A stretch of DNA of 64,000 nucleotides from CAZQXD01 sp964597315 (GCA_964597315.1 CAZQXD010000005.1:1-64000), one strand, 5' to 3'. Numbered from the stretch's first letter, positions 1-9,202 are shown. Notes: generated from the sequence alone by a model not told the origin. Program-made: numbers and translations.

Positions 1-2338
1 GCTCCAAGCGTTCCAGCACCGTGTCGGCATCCTCCGCCGTGGCTTCGGGAGACAGACCCAGGGGGGCGAGCGCCTCGGCCCAGGACCGCCGCCAGTGGGC
101 CAACGCCTGCTCGGCGGTCTCCAGCCGGGACTCGGCCCCCGCCACCCGCTGCTCGGCCTGCTCCTGGTCCCGCCGCGCCTGACGACGGTTCTGCTCGGCG
201 GTTTCCATGGTCGCCAGCAGGGATTGGACGCGCTCCAACAACTCGGCGTGGGATTCGTCCGCGTCGGCGAGAGGCGCCTGAAGATCCGCCAGGGCCTGGT
301 CGCAAGCCGCCCGCCAGTCGCCCAGTTCCCCGGCCAAGGTCGCCCGCTCCCGTCGCCGGTACCGGGCATCGGCAGCCAGGGTGGCGAGTTTCTCGTGGCG
401 GTTCAGCCAGCCGCTCATCTCGGCGGGGCTTAGGGGGTCGATGCTAACCGGGCGCCACAGGGCGTCCCATTCCCCCTTCAGTTCATGGCCTTGGCGGGCC
501 AGGGTCTGCCGCTCTCCGTCCAGTTCATCCAGGGCGTTTTGGAGTCGTCGCCCCTCGGCGGTCAAGGCAGCGTGGCTGGCGGCCCGGCCCGTTTCCCGGC
601 GTAGGCGATCGGCCAGATCGTCGGCTTGGCGGGTGGCGGTTTCCAGCTCTCCACCCAGGGCGACCGGTGCGGATTCGGGACTCTGCTCCAACCAGGCGGC
701 CCGGACCCGTTGCCAGAGCTGGTCCCGCTGTCCACGCACTGTACTTAGATCCGCCTCGCTGGGCACCGAGCCTTGGCTTTCCAGGGTGTCCAGCTTGGCC
801 TTGTTGTCCTCCAGGGCGCGGCGCCGATCCGCCGTTCGCTCCTCCAGACGGGCTTGGCTGGCCGCCAGTTCGTCGAACCGGCGCCGAAATCGGTCCACGG
901 ATTCCGAGGTGGGGAGCGGCAGGGCGCCCAAGGCGTCCGGGGAGCCGGACCAGAGGGTCAGGGCGCTCAGGCCGTCCTTGAGGCGGGCGTCCAGGTCGGC
1001 TATCTCCCCCTCCAGAACCTGAAGCCGCCGGTGGGGATCGTCCCGGTGGGCGGCCTGAACCAGTCGGCCCAGAGGGGTGGGGTCCCGGAGCGGGGGCAGG
1101 GCGTCCATTGCTCTCCGGGCCGTGGCCAGGGCGGCGCGGGCGGCTTGCAAATCCCGGGTAGCGGCCTCGGCCTCGGCTGTGAGCAGCGCCCCGTCCTTGC
1201 CCAGGCGGCGGATACGGGTCTGTTCCGGGGCCGCCACCCGCAACGCCTCGGCCTGGTCCAGGTCGGCGGGTCGGCCCAACTCCCGGAGGATTTCCTTGGC
1301 CTCCAGCCGGGCGGTGTCGGCCTGATCCTTAAGGCCGGGCAGATCGGCCCGGGCCTTGCGGTAGGCTCCCAGGCCGTCGCGCAGGGTCTGGACCGCTTCT
1401 TCCCGGGCCAATAGGGCGGCGGGGATGTTCAGGGCGGCCAGCTTGTCCCGGCAGCGGGCCTGGTCTTCCCGCAAGGTCTGCTCCCGCAGCCCGGCCCGGT
1501 GCAGGGCCTCCTGGGCGCGGCCACGCTGTTCCGGCGCGGTGGTGTCCAGGTCCCAGGCCTCGCCCAGAGCCGTCAACCGGGCCGTCAGCTCGGCGCGGGC
1601 GGTCAGCAGGGGCAGCACCCGGCGCAGCCGCTCCAGGCGGGCCAATTCGCCGCCCTTCTCCCGGTGGGCTTGGCCCAGGCGCTCGGCCTCGGCTTCGGCC
1701 GCTTGCAGTTGCTGGCGCAGTTCTTCCCAGTCTCGGGGCCGTAGGATCTGTTGCTGGCTTTGCTTGCGGGCCTCCTGATACTGGCGGATCGCCTGGTTCA
1801 ACAGGGGTTTGGAGGCCCGGGGGTTGAATAGCTCCTCGGCCTCCCGGCGCAGCTCCTGGCGGACCCGATGCAGACTGCCCAGGCCGCCCGCAGCCCCGAA
1901 CAGGCTTTCCCCCAATTCGCCCTTGCCCTCCAGCAGCGCCCGGCCGCCGGCCACCAGCCGGTCGTGAGACAGGCCAAATAGGGTTTCGAAACGCTCCCGG
2001 TTCAAACCGTCCAGGAACGGAGCCAGCGCCCCATCCTCCAGGGGGGCGCCGTCCGGGGTCAGCAGGGTGTTCTTGCGGCCCTTGCGGCGCAGCACATGGA
2101 GGCGTTGGCCGGCGGTGGTTTCCAGGATGCCGCCGATCAGCAGTTCCTGGTTGCCATGGTGAAAACCGTCGGCGCTGCGTTCGGGGATGCCGAACAGCAG
2201 ATCCCCCACCGCCCGCAAGGTGGTGCTTTTGCCCGCCTCGTTGGGACCATAAACGATATGCAGGTTGCCGCCCTCGAAGCGCAGTATCCGATCGTTGAAA
2301 TGGCCGAAGCGGAGCAGATGCAGTTCCTTGATGTTCAT
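1..2338 (-). CDS. YhaN-like AAA/SMC-type ATPase (SbcC-like), 3' end outside window
   Basis: The reading frame is open from an ATG at 2338 to the left window edge, so about 779 residues are visible and the C-terminal half of the ATPase is missing. The N-terminus reads MNIKELHLLRFGHF and carries a Walker A motif GPNEAGKST at residues 31-39. Long Gln/Glu/Arg/Ala-rich stretches typical of SMC/Rad50 coiled coils follow. This is the YhaN/SbcC/RecF-like pattern: a DNA-repair ATPase partnered with an Mre11/SbcD-type nuclease. The start overlaps the stop of the upstream nuclease gene (ATGA), so the two are translationally coupled. The conserved Walker B/signature half cannot be checked. Family assignment rests on the P-loop, the coiled coil and the partner gene. 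Confidence 0.85.
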   Translation of the reverse strand, partial: MNIKELHLLRFGHFNDRILRFEGGNLHIVYGPNEAGKSTTLRAVGDLLFGIPERSADGFHHGNQELLIGGILETTAGQRLHVLRRKGRKNTLLTPDGAPLEDGALAPFLDGLNRERFETLFGLSHDRLVAGGRALLEGKGELGESLFGAAGGLGSLHRVRQELRREAEELFNPRASKPLLNQAIRQYQEARKQSQQQILRPRDWEELRQQLQAAEAEAERLGQAHREKGGELARLERLRRVLPLLTARAELTARLTALGEAWDLDTTAPEQRGRAQEALHRAGLREQTLREDQARCRDKLAALNIPAALLAREEAVQTLRDGLGAYRKARADLPGLKDQADTARLEAKEILRELGRPADLDQAEALRVAAPEQTRIRRLGKDGALLTAEAEAATRDLQAARAALATARRAMDALPPLRDPTPLGRLVQAAHRDDPHRRLQVLEGEIADLDARLKDGLSALTLWSGSPDALGALPLPTSESVDRFRRRFDELAASQARLEERTADRRRALEDNKAKLDTLESQGSVPSEADLSTVRGQRDQLWQRVRAAWLEQSPESAPVALGGELETATRQADDLADRLRRETGRAASHAALTAEGRRLQNALDELDGERQTLARQGHELKGEWDALWRPVSIDPLSPAEMSGWLNRHEKLATLAADARYRRRERATLAGELGDWRAACDQALADLQAPLADADESHAELLERVQSLLATMETAEQNRRQARRDQEQAEQRVAGAESRLETAEQALAHWRRSWAEALAPLGLSPEATAEDADTVLERLE

Positions 2339-3591
2339 GGCTCGGCGGCATCCAGCAGACGGGGAATTAGGGTATGCTCCAGGTCCCGGAGCAAATCGCC
2401 CAGGGCGGCGGGATCATCCAGATCCAGGGCATCGTCCAGGCGTCGGTAGTCGGCGGGTAGTTTGGCCTTGAGAGCGTCGAACTCGGCGAGCAGCTCGGTC
2501 AGGACCGCCGGGTCGTCGGATAGTCGCCCCAAGGCCCGGGTCAGCTCGCCCAGGGGATCGTCCCGGTCGGCCAGGGTGTCCAGGTCCACCGGGGAGCGGG
2601 TGTCCAGGCGGATTTTTTCTAGCCATACGCTATCACCCAGGGGGGCGACGGCGGCCCGTAGGCGCTCGGTCCAGCCGGTTGGGTCCCGGCACAATTCGGC
2701 ATGGGCTTTAGAGCGGCCGGTAATCTCCAGCCGGGCCGCCAGCAATCGGCCATCGGCGGCCTGAGCCATGTGTTCCAGTTCTGCGGTCGCCTGTTCCACC
2801 AGGGTGTGGCCCGCATCGGCATGGGCGGCGTCCAGACGGCAGCGTTCCCAGCGTACCGTATCCAGGGAACGATGCTCCACGGCGACGATCACCCCGTCCT
2901 CCACGCTCACCAAACTGGCCCCCTTGGGTCCGGTTTCCCGGGCGTGGCGGCCCTGGAGATTGCCCGGAAACACCACCCAGGGGTCCTTATGCAAGACCTC
3001 GCGGGCGTGGACATGGCCCAAGGCCCAGTACCCATAGCCCTGATTGAGCAGCCGTTCCAGGGAGCAAGGGGCATAGGCCGCATGTCCGGGTCGGCCGTCC
3101 AGGCAGGTGTGGAGCAGGCCCAGATTTAAAAATCCATCCAGTGGCTCGGGGTAGGCCAGGGTCAGGTCGTCGGTGATGTTGGCCCGTCGATAACCCTGGC
3201 CGTGGACGGCGACGCCCAGGGACTCCAGAACACAGGTTTCGGGATGCCGGGTGGATAGCTCCGTCACCCCCTCGGGCAAGGGCAGGTGGCTGGTAATTTG
3301 GCTCTGGGCATCGTGGTTGCCCCGCACCAGCACCACTTGTATCCCCTCCCGGGTCAGGCGGGCCATGCGGGAGACGAAATACAGGCCGGTGTTGTAATCT
3401 CGCCAGTCGCCGTCATAGAGGTCTCCGGCCAGCAGCAGCAAGTCGGCGTTCTCATCTAGGCACAGTTGCACCAGGTTATCCAGGGCGCGACGGGTAGCGC
3501 CGCGAATGGACTCCACCGGGGCGCCCTCGTAGCGGGACAGACCGCTCAGGGGGCTATCCAGGTGAATATCGGCGGCGTGAATGAATTTCAA
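2335..3591 (-). CDS. YhaO/SbcD-type DNA repair exonuclease
   Basis: This is a 418-residue calcineurin-like metallophosphoesterase. The metal-binding motifs are visible: D8-x-H10, GDLYD at 56-60, GNHD at 91-94, and a later GHVH. The motifs and the adjacent YhaN-like ATPase point to the Mre11/SbcD nuclease family, of the YhaO type, acting on DNA ends or hairpins in the cytoplasm. The start codon is TTG at 3591 with a GGGAG ribosome-binding site a few bases upstream. The gene overlaps the downstream ATPase by ATGA, so the pair is probably one operon. Substrate specificity is inferred from the family only. Confidence 0.9.
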   Translation of the reverse strand: MKFIHAADIHLDSPLSGLSRYEGAPVESIRGATRRALDNLVQLCLDENADLLLLAGDLYDGDWRDYNTGLYFVSRMARLTREGIQVVLVRGNHDAQSQITSHLPLPEGVTELSTRHPETCVLESLGVAVHGQGYRRANITDDLTLAYPEPLDGFLNLGLLHTCLDGRPGHAAYAPCSLERLLNQGYGYWALGHVHAREVLHKDPWVVFPGNLQGRHARETGPKGASLVSVEDGVIVAVEHRSLDTVRWERCRLDAAHADAGHTLVEQATAELEHMAQAADGRLLAARLEITGRSKAHAELCRDPTGWTERLRAAVAPLGDSVWLEKIRLDTRSPVDLDTLADRDDPLGELTRALGRLSDDPAVLTELLAEFDALKAKLPADYRRLDDALDLDDPAALGDLLRDLEHTLIPRLLDAAEP

Positions 3592-3685
3592 ACGCGGGCA
3601 CTCCCTTGTGCTTGGCGGCGAGTGATGACCGCTTCGTCGGCAAGCCTACAAGGGAGGCCGTGGCCCTGACAAGCCGAGGCCGCCG

Positions 3686-4090
3686 TTAGTGGCGGCGGTG
3701 GCCAGAGCCTCGGTGTTTGAAGCCCCGGTAGTGGGGGCGGTGGGGCCTGATGCCGTGGCCGCGCTTAAAGCCGTGGCCGTGCTTAAAGCCATGATGCCGA
3801 TGGCGGCGCTCACCCACAAAGCCCCGGAGAATGATCCGGGGATAGAGATCGTAATAGGGGCGGTAATAGCCGCCGTAATAGCCGGGATAGCCGTAATTCA
3901 GCCCCAGATGGACGCTGGAACGCCCGCCGGAGTGGTCGGCATAGCCCAAATGACCGCCATAACCGCCATAACCGCCATAACCGCCATAACCGCCATAACC
4001 GCCATGATACGCGCAAGCCGAGATGCCGGGCAGCAACAGAGCGAGCGCCAAGACGGGAAGCAGGCGGGAGAAGACAATGGGTATGTGCAT
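3686..4090 (-). CDS. Small Gly-Tyr repeat, His-rich putative lipoprotein
   Basis: The protein is 134 residues. It has a hydrophobic signal segment ending in a lipobox-like I-S-A-C, then six copies of a Gly-Gly-Tyr unit, a Tyr/Gly/Pro-rich middle and a strongly basic His/Arg/Gly-rich C-terminus (HRHHGFKHGHG, HRPHYRGFKH). No enzymatic domain is visible. It is probably exported, and the His-rich tail could bind metal, but that is inference. It resembles in style the His/Tyr/Arg-rich protein at 55453-55905. The function is not recognised. Confidence 0.7.
   Translation of the reverse strand: MHIPIVFSRLLPVLALALLLPGISACAYHGGYGGYGGYGGYGGYGGHLGYADHSGGRSSVHLGLNYGYPGYYGGYYRPYYDLYPRIILRGFVGERRHRHHGFKHGHGFKRGHGIRPHRPHYRGFKHRGSGHRRH
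3953..4006 (-). repeat. 9-bp tandem repeat, six units, in-frame
   Basis: Six consecutive 9-bp units (ACCGCCATA on the plus strand, the last ending in G) encode the Gly-Gly-Tyr repeats of the small lipoprotein. The unit length is a multiple of three, so copy-number change would lengthen or shorten the protein without a frameshift. Confidence 0.95.
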
Positions 4091-4210
4091 CGTGTGTACT
4101 GCCTTCCGGGGAAAGTCCCCCGGGTTGCCCGTGGGGTGGTGCCGACGGCAGCCGCCACCCTATGGCCCACCGTCAATCAATTAGGACAACAGCGGGACCA
4201 AAATCACTCC

Positions 4211-4834
4211 CTACCCGAACGGCCACCAGCCCGAGCTGGGGAGATTGTCCTGGCAGCCACGCAGTTGGGCGCGGTAGCGTTGCGCCCGGCGCGCCACCCG
4301 GCGGGCGGTATTCAGCAACCAGGGTTTGTTCCGGTAACTGCCCCGGGCAAAGCCGCCATGGCCCTCGTGGTAAGCCAGGTAATGATGGTAGGCGTCATGT
4401 CGGGCCACCCCATTGCGCCGCCAGGTGGTGTGCGTATACCAGCCCACGAAGTCCACGGCGTCTTCAAAGTCGTCCCGGTCGGCGCCCCAGTCACCGGCCT
4501 CATCGAGGTACTGGTCCCAGGTGCTGTCCAGGGCTTGGGAATAGCCGTAGGCGGTGGATGGGCGGGGGCCGGGGATGACCCACAAAATCCGGGTGCGGGG
4601 CGGTCGCGCGTCGGCCCGGAATCGGGACTCCTGGTGGATGATGGCCAGCAGCACCGGGATCGGTGTCCCCCAACGACGGCTGGCCTGGCGGGCGTCCTGA
4701 TACCAGTCGGGATACTCCCTAAAGATGGCGCAGGCATCGCCCGGATTCTGCGGCGGGGTGGTGGCGCAGGCAGTCAGCAACGTCACGAACGCGGGGATAG
4801 CCAGTAGCAGCGGGGTGTTGCCCAAAGTCTGCAC
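4211..4834 (-). CDS. Lytic transglycosylase (SLT-type) lipoprotein
   Basis: A 207-residue protein with a lipoprotein signal (LLTAC, lipidated Cys at residue 23). The soluble-lytic-transglycosylase signature is HQESRF, with E69 the likely catalytic acid, followed by the AYGYSQALDSTW motif. It should cleave the MurNAc-GlcNAc bond of peptidoglycan with 1,6-anhydro product formation, anchored to the outer membrane. It stands alone between a His-rich protein and rnk. A segment rich in Arg/Pro between the two motifs (residues 75-95) is longer than usual and may be a loop insertion. The family is clear; the specific paralogue is not. Confidence 0.85.
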   Translation of the reverse strand: MQTLGNTPLLLAIPAFVTLLTACATTPPQNPGDACAIFREYPDWYQDARQASRRWGTPIPVLLAIIHQESRFRADARPPRTRILWVIPGPRPSTAYGYSQALDSTWDQYLDEAGDWGADRDDFEDAVDFVGWYTHTTWRRNGVARHDAYHHYLAYHEGHGGFARGSYRNKPWLLNTARRVARRAQRYRAQLRGCQDNLPSSGWWPFG

Positions 4835-4910
4835 AACGTGTCCTAAATAGCTGTGTCCTCGTCGATGCAGCGTAGCTTTCCAGGCGTGTCGGGTAAAGCC
4901 GCCGACCCGA

Positions 4911-5387
4911 TTAGGCCGCCGGGGTGTTCTGATTTAAAGGCGGCTGATAGAGGACCTTAAGAACGGTCAGAGGGCCGCGTGGTCCACTGAAAATACCCGG
5001 CTTCCGGGTCTGTCCCTCGGCCATGCCCAGCAGGGTGCTGCCCACTGGGGTCAGGATGGAGATGGCATCGGAATAACGGTGTTCCTCTTCGGGAAGCACC
5101 AACAGCGCCTCCTGAATCTCGCCGGTGGTCTCATCCCGAAACTGCACCCGGCTGTGCAGGGTGACGGTATCGGTGGGGACTTTCTGCTGATCCACTAACG
5201 TGGCATGATCCAGAATACCGGCCAAGTAGTAGGTGACTTCCCAGGATAGCTCGGCGGCGGGGGAATCCAGCAGTAGGTCCAGGCGGCGTTTGTCCAAATG
5301 GCCGACCAGCAGACGAGAACTCCCACCGGTAGTTGATGCGGCGGTTCCTGGTACGGGTTTCGAATTGAATACGTAATGAACCGTCAT
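4911..5387 (-). CDS. rnk: Nucleoside diphosphate kinase regulator, GreA/Rnk family
   Basis: A 158-residue protein whose C-terminal half has the GreA/GreB-type fold signature of Rnk (VLPEEEHRYSDAISILTPVG, then LLGM). Rnk binds RNA polymerase through this domain but lacks the long GreA coiled coil. In enterobacteria it was described as a regulator of nucleoside diphosphate kinase. The ATG at 5387 has a GAGGAG ribosome-binding site. The N-terminal third is more variable, as usual for the family. The gene is monocistronic. Confidence 0.85.
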   Translation of the reverse strand: MTVHYVFNSKPVPGTAASTTGGSSRLLVGHLDKRRLDLLLDSPAAELSWEVTYYLAGILDHATLVDQQKVPTDTVTLHSRVQFRDETTGEIQEALLVLPEEEHRYSDAISILTPVGSTLLGMAEGQTRKPGIFSGPRGPLTVLKVLYQPPLNQNTPAA

Positions 5388-5617
5388 TGTGAGTACTCCT
5401 CAGTCTCAAGGGGCTATTTATCATGTAATCACACTGTAGTTCAGGCGAGAATAGGTATAAATCCGTAACAACCCTTGCCTTTTATGGGTTTCCCCTAGAT
5501 AGATTTCCGGGATGCTCCTAGCGTGGTGGCTGGTATACTTTAACAAATAATAACCGACCGATACCCATAGCGTCATACCCTGTCTGGAGCCAACGGGGGT
5601 AGGAGAGTGGTTCAGAC

Positions 5618-6244
5618 ATGGCTCAGGAACCTACGGTGTTTATCGTCGATGACGACACCGCGATCCGCAGCGCTTTAAGCTATGCCGTCAGGGCGGCCGG
5701 TCTCGCCTTTGAAAGCTATGCCGACGCCCAGGCGTTTTTCGATAATGTTGATCCCCAGCGTCCGGGGTGCTTGGTTCTGGACGTGCGCATGCCCGGAATG
5801 AGCGGTCTGGAATTGCAGGAGAAACTGGAACAGCATCGGATTAAACTGCCGGTGATTTTCCTGACCGGCCATGGGGATGTCTCCATGGCGATCCGCGCCC
5901 TCAAACACGGCGCGTTCGAGTTTCTGGAAAAACCCTTCGACAACGACGTGCTGCTGGCCCGCATCGGCGAGGCTATCAAGCTGGATGCCGATGCCCGCCG
6001 CCGGGATCAACTCTGGGAGAATCTGGCGGCCCGCATCGGGCGCTTAAGCGCACGGGAGCGGGCGGTCATGGACGGCATCGTTTCCGGTATGACCAACAGG
6101 GAAATGGCCGATAGCCTGCATTTAAGCGTGTCCACGGTGGAGATCGCCCGCCGTCAGGTGCTACAGGCGCTGGACGTCGACAGCTTATCCGATCTGGTGC
6201 GCAAAGTACTCTACTACCGTAAACATGATCACGGCCCTCGGTGA
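5618..6244 (+). CDS. FixJ/NarL-type orphan response regulator
   Basis: A 208-residue protein with an N-terminal receiver domain (acidic D11/D12, phosphoacceptor D55 in LVLDVRMPG, conserved K105 in LEKPFDND) and a C-terminal LuxR-type helix-turn-helix (LSARERAVMDGIVSGMTNRE). This is the FixJ/TodT class. No histidine kinase lies next to it, so its partner is unknown. It is preceded by a 230-bp intergenic region, and the ATG has an AGGAG-like site about 10 bases upstream. It is a single-gene unit; the downstream gene is convergent. Confidence 0.9.
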   Translation: MAQEPTVFIVDDDTAIRSALSYAVRAAGLAFESYADAQAFFDNVDPQRPGCLVLDVRMPGMSGLELQEKLEQHRIKLPVIFLTGHGDVSMAIRALKHGAFEFLEKPFDNDVLLARIGEAIKLDADARRRDQLWENLAARIGRLSARERAVMDGIVSGMTNREMADSLHLSVSTVEIARRQVLQALDVDSLSDLVRKVLYYRKHDHGPR

Positions 6245-6248
6245 CGGC

Positions 6249-6827
6249 TCAGGGCGCCGTGGCGATGCGCCCTAGCACCTGGAAATGGCCATTCCCTTGA
6301 GGACGCGCCACCACCATTTCGCCGGAAGCAGGATAAACGCCGGTCAGGGCCGAGATATTGACCTGATGGGTGACCAGCACCACGCTGGCGCCGGGGCGGG
6401 GTTCGGACACGAAAGCCCGTAGCTCGGCGGTTTGCGGCGGACCTCTATCCCGATTGCCGAAGAACGAATCCAGGGCCGGAAACGGCTCCACCGGGGCCAG
6501 CGCCAACAGCCGGGCGGTTTCCAGGCAGCGGCACCAGCGACTGGATAGCACCCTGCCCACCGCCACGCCTCGGTCCCGGAACAGTTGGCCGATGCGCCGG
6601 GCCTGCTCCCGACCTTGTTTGGAGAGGTTGCGCTGGGTGGCGCAGTCTTGCAATCGGAATTCGTCCGGGTCACCGACGCCCGGGGCCAGGGCATGGCGGA
6701 TGATGGCTACATGGCCGCCACCGGCCAGGGCATCCCAGAGTTCGTGGAGGTCTGGGGATTGGGCCATAGTCAGGGATGGCGGCAACATCAGTAGCCCCAA
6801 AATTACCCACCGGTATGGAAACGTCAT
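6249..6827 (-). CDS. Periplasmic histidine phosphatase family protein
   Basis: The protein has 192 residues with a signal peptide (residues 1-22, cleavage near TMAQS). The histidine phosphatase core shows RHA at 44-46 (the RHG motif with Ala for Gly), an Arg-rich SSRWCRC phosphate pocket segment and the second catalytic His in VLVTHQVN. It belongs to the SixA/Ais-like branch of the phosphoglycerate mutase superfamily, probably a periplasmic phosphatase. Substrate is unknown. The ATG at 6827 has an AGGAG site. It converges on the response regulator with a 4-bp gap. Confidence 0.82.
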   Translation of the reverse strand: MTFPYRWVILGLLMLPPSLTMAQSPDLHELWDALAGGGHVAIIRHALAPGVGDPDEFRLQDCATQRNLSKQGREQARRIGQLFRDRGVAVGRVLSSRWCRCLETARLLALAPVEPFPALDSFFGNRDRGPPQTAELRAFVSEPRPGASVVLVTHQVNISALTGVYPASGEMVVARPQGNGHFQVLGRIATAP

Positions 6828-6947
6828 GAGCCGCTCCTGTCACTTTTGGCGGTGCCAATGGTCCAAAACCCCGCGCCGACCTTCCGCGCTATGCTAGAGG
6901 AAGGAATAACATAACCTTAGCCGACACCACAAAGAGGAACCACCTGC

Positions 6948-7571
6948 ATGAGAATCTCTGTCCTGCCAGCAGTCGCCGGACTGCTACTGAGTCCTTGCCT
7001 ATGGGCGGCCAACGTACCTGGCAATACATTTTTGGACATCGACGGTGATGGTGATGGTCTGATCAGCGAGGCGGAGGCCGCCGCTGTTCCTGGGCTACGC
7101 AAAACCTTCGGGGATCTGGACGCCAATCAGGATAATCATCTGGACGCTCTGGAATTCAAGCAGTACGACCCGACCGAGGGCCGGGTCTTGGAACAATCGC
7201 CCCCGCCCCCCGCCGCCGGCTTGCTAATCCGGGCCAGGCAGATGTTGGATCTGGAAGTGGTGGACGTCAAAGGCGAGCCACTAGGCCAGATCAAGGATTT
7301 GGTGTTGGATATGCGACAGCACCGCATCATCTATGTGGTTGTGGAAACCGACGGCCTGCTGGGTCTGGGCAGCAAGCTGGTGGCGCTGCCGCCGGAGGCG
7401 GTACTGGTGGGAACCGGCGGCGTCGGCGAGGGCCATGGACGCTACGCCCTGCAACTGAACATGACCGAGGAACAACTGGACGAGGCGAGAGGCTTCGAAG
7501 ATCACACTTGGCCCGCCGGACCCGAGACTGAGATCATCGAGCATACGCGTCAGGGCCAGGAGTACGATTGA
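6948..7571 (+). CDS. Secreted EF-hand plus PRC-barrel protein
   Basis: A 207-residue protein with a signal peptide (1-20), two EF-hand calcium loops (residues 30-41, DIDGDGDGLISE; residues 58-69) and a PRC-barrel domain from about residue 90 (VVDVKGEPLGQIKDLVLD, then IIYVVVETDG). PRC barrels usually mediate protein or RNA contacts; a secreted version joined to EF-hands suggests a calcium-responsive envelope protein. The ATG has an AGAGGAA site. Its stop overlaps the start of the downstream acpH-like gene. Function beyond the domains is unknown. Confidence 0.78.
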   Translation: MRISVLPAVAGLLLSPCLWAANVPGNTFLDIDGDGDGLISEAEAAAVPGLRKTFGDLDANQDNHLDALEFKQYDPTEGRVLEQSPPPPAAGLLIRARQMLDLEVVDVKGEPLGQIKDLVLDMRQHRIIYVVVETDGLLGLGSKLVALPPEAVLVGTGGVGEGHGRYALQLNMTEEQLDEARGFEDHTWPAGPETEIIEHTRQGQEYD

Positions 7572-8158
7572 ATTATCTGGCCCATTTGTATCTGGCTGGG
7601 GATCACCCGGAGTCGCGGGTGGGCGCCCTGATGGGCGATTTCGTCAAAGGAAACGTGGATCCAAGGCTAAGCCCTCGGCTGCGCGCCGGTATCCTCCAAC
7701 ACCGGCGCATCGACGTCTACACCGATGCCCACCCGGTGACGGCCATCAGCCGCCGGCGGATTCAGCCCCCTTACCGGCGCTACGCTGGCATATTGGTGGA
7801 CGTGTACTACGATCATTTTCTAGCCCGCCATTGGGATCGCTATTCGGCCCTGCCCCTGAGGGCGTTCACCCGGGCCGCCTATGGGGCGTTGGAGGCTTAT
7901 TTTCCCCAGTTGCCCCCGGCCATGGGACGTCGCGTGAGCCATATGCTGGCCACGGATTTGTTGATGTCCTATCGGGAAATCGACGGCGTGGCCCAAGCCT
8001 TGCGGGGCATCCATGGCCGCCTCAAGCGGGACAACCCCTTGGATAGCGCGATAGGGGAGTTGATCCGCCTGTATCCGCAACTGGAGGGGGATTTTCAGGT
8101 ATTTTTTCCACAATTGGTGGACTATGCGGCGGGGTTGAAAACCCACCAGGAGGCGTAG
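7568..8158 (+). CDS. acpH: ACP phosphodiesterase (AcpH family)
   Basis: A 196-residue protein starting MNYLAHLYLAG with GDFVKG near residue 24, HRRIDVYTD near 47 and VDVYYDHFLARHW near 78. These are hallmarks of the AcpH/DUF479 family. AcpH hydrolyses the 4'-phosphopantetheine arm from acyl carrier protein. The start is a TTG at 7568 that overlaps the TGA stop of the upstream gene (TTGA), so translation is probably coupled. It is cytoplasmic. The domain is full length. Note that the window also contains an ACP-bearing PKS with its own phosphopantetheinyl transferase, far away at 41-47 kb; no link is implied. Confidence 0.85.
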   Translation: MNYLAHLYLAGDHPESRVGALMGDFVKGNVDPRLSPRLRAGILQHRRIDVYTDAHPVTAISRRRIQPPYRRYAGILVDVYYDHFLARHWDRYSALPLRAFTRAAYGALEAYFPQLPPAMGRRVSHMLATDLLMSYREIDGVAQALRGIHGRLKRDNPLDSAIGELIRLYPQLEGDFQVFFPQLVDYAAGLKTHQEA

Positions 8159-8188
8159 CACGGCGGTCTGTCCTAGGCTCGGCATTGC

Positions 8189-9202
8189 TCACTCCATGGT
8201 GTCGAAAAATTCGCTGATCCGGTGGTTCATGGTCTGATGGATCGCCGCCCTATCCACATCCGGGGAATCGACGCACAGGGCCGCGAGCGCCTGTTTGAGA
8301 GCGTCGGGGCAGGGCGCCATGAACACGAAATGGCCCGCCTTCGCAATGCGCTGGTGTTCGGCGCGGTCCCCAAGCAGGCGGGCGATGCGTTCGGCATGGT
8401 AGGCATTGTTCAACTCCCTGTCCTGCTCGGCGCTAAACACGAGCAGTGGCGTCGCGAGGGATGCCAGGCGGGCTTCGGAAAACAAGGGAATATAGGCGGG
8501 CGCCAATAGCACAGCGGCCTGGAAGCGCCCGTCGGGTTCAATCCCGAGATGGGGTTTCAGGGCCGCGAGGCGCTGTTTTGCCGCCGACGTGCATAGTAGC
8601 TCATCCTCCGGCTGGGCCGCGCAGTAGCCGTCCAACTCGTCCAAGCCGGGCCGCCCGCCCATGGCCGCCAGCGCCGTATAGGCGCCCAGGGAGTAACCGA
8701 TGATGCCGATTCGCTGCTGGGGAAAGCGGTTCTGGTAGTGGGGCGCGTCCAGCACTTTATCGAGCAGTAAGCGCAGATGCCGGGGCCGCGCCACCAAGGG
8801 GTCTAGCTCCGGCTTGCCGGCGGCCAACCCAGGTGCGTCGGGGTGGGTCGGTGTCAGCACGAAATAGCCATTGGCGGCCAGGGCCAGCGCCGTGTCGATA
8901 TGGCCCAAAAAACTCCCCGCGAACCCGTGGGAAATAACAATCAGTCCCCGCTCCGCAGACGCCGGTTCGGCCCCCCTGGCCACCGGGAGTATGGCCGGAC
9001 CGACGCGGGCCTGTCCTTGGGCCTCGGCCGTGGGATACCACAGGGCGGCCCGCACAGCATGTTCGGAAACGGGATCGGTGATCTCCACCTCTTGCAGACC
9101 GACATTCCAGTTGGCGGCCAGGGCCCAGGGTCCAGCAAAAAGACTGGCCATTCCTAGCATGGCGAACAACCCCGGCATCGGCCACGTTTTTGCACCCCTC
9201 AT
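8189..9202 (-). CDS. Secreted alpha/beta hydrolase (dienelactone-hydrolase/PAF-acetylhydrolase-like)
   Basis: The ATG at 9202 has GAGGGGG just upstream and begins a clear signal peptide (MRGAKTW to ALAANW). A GTG eight codons earlier is possible. The mature part shows an alpha/beta-hydrolase fold: oxyanion region VISHGFAGSF, nucleophile elbow GYSLGAY, and a late AKAGHFVFMAP containing the catalytic His. The likely reaction is hydrolysis of an ester or related bond in the periplasm. Substrate cannot be predicted. The gene stands alone, convergent with acpH. Confidence 0.82.
   Translation of the reverse strand: MRGAKTWPMPGLFAMLGMASLFAGPWALAANWNVGLQEVEITDPVSEHAVRAALWYPTAEAQGQARVGPAILPVARGAEPASAERGLIVISHGFAGSFLGHIDTALALAANGYFVLTPTHPDAPGLAAGKPELDPLVARPRHLRLLLDKVLDAPHYQNRFPQQRIGIIGYSLGAYTALAAMGGRPGLDELDGYCAAQPEDELLCTSAAKQRLAALKPHLGIEPDGRFQAAVLLAPAYIPLFSEARLASLATPLLVFSAEQDRELNNAYHAERIARLLGDRAEHQRIAKAGHFVFMAPCPDALKQALAALCVDSPDVDRAAIHQTMNHRISEFFDTME

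Noticed and set aside
1329..2351. 340-codon frame on the minus strand
   Set aside because: It is out of frame with the YhaN-like P-loop gene covering the same bases; the protein is Pro/Arg/Gly-rich with no motif.
3953..4006. CRISPR array
   Set aside because: Units are 9 bp with no spacers and encode an in-frame peptide repeat.
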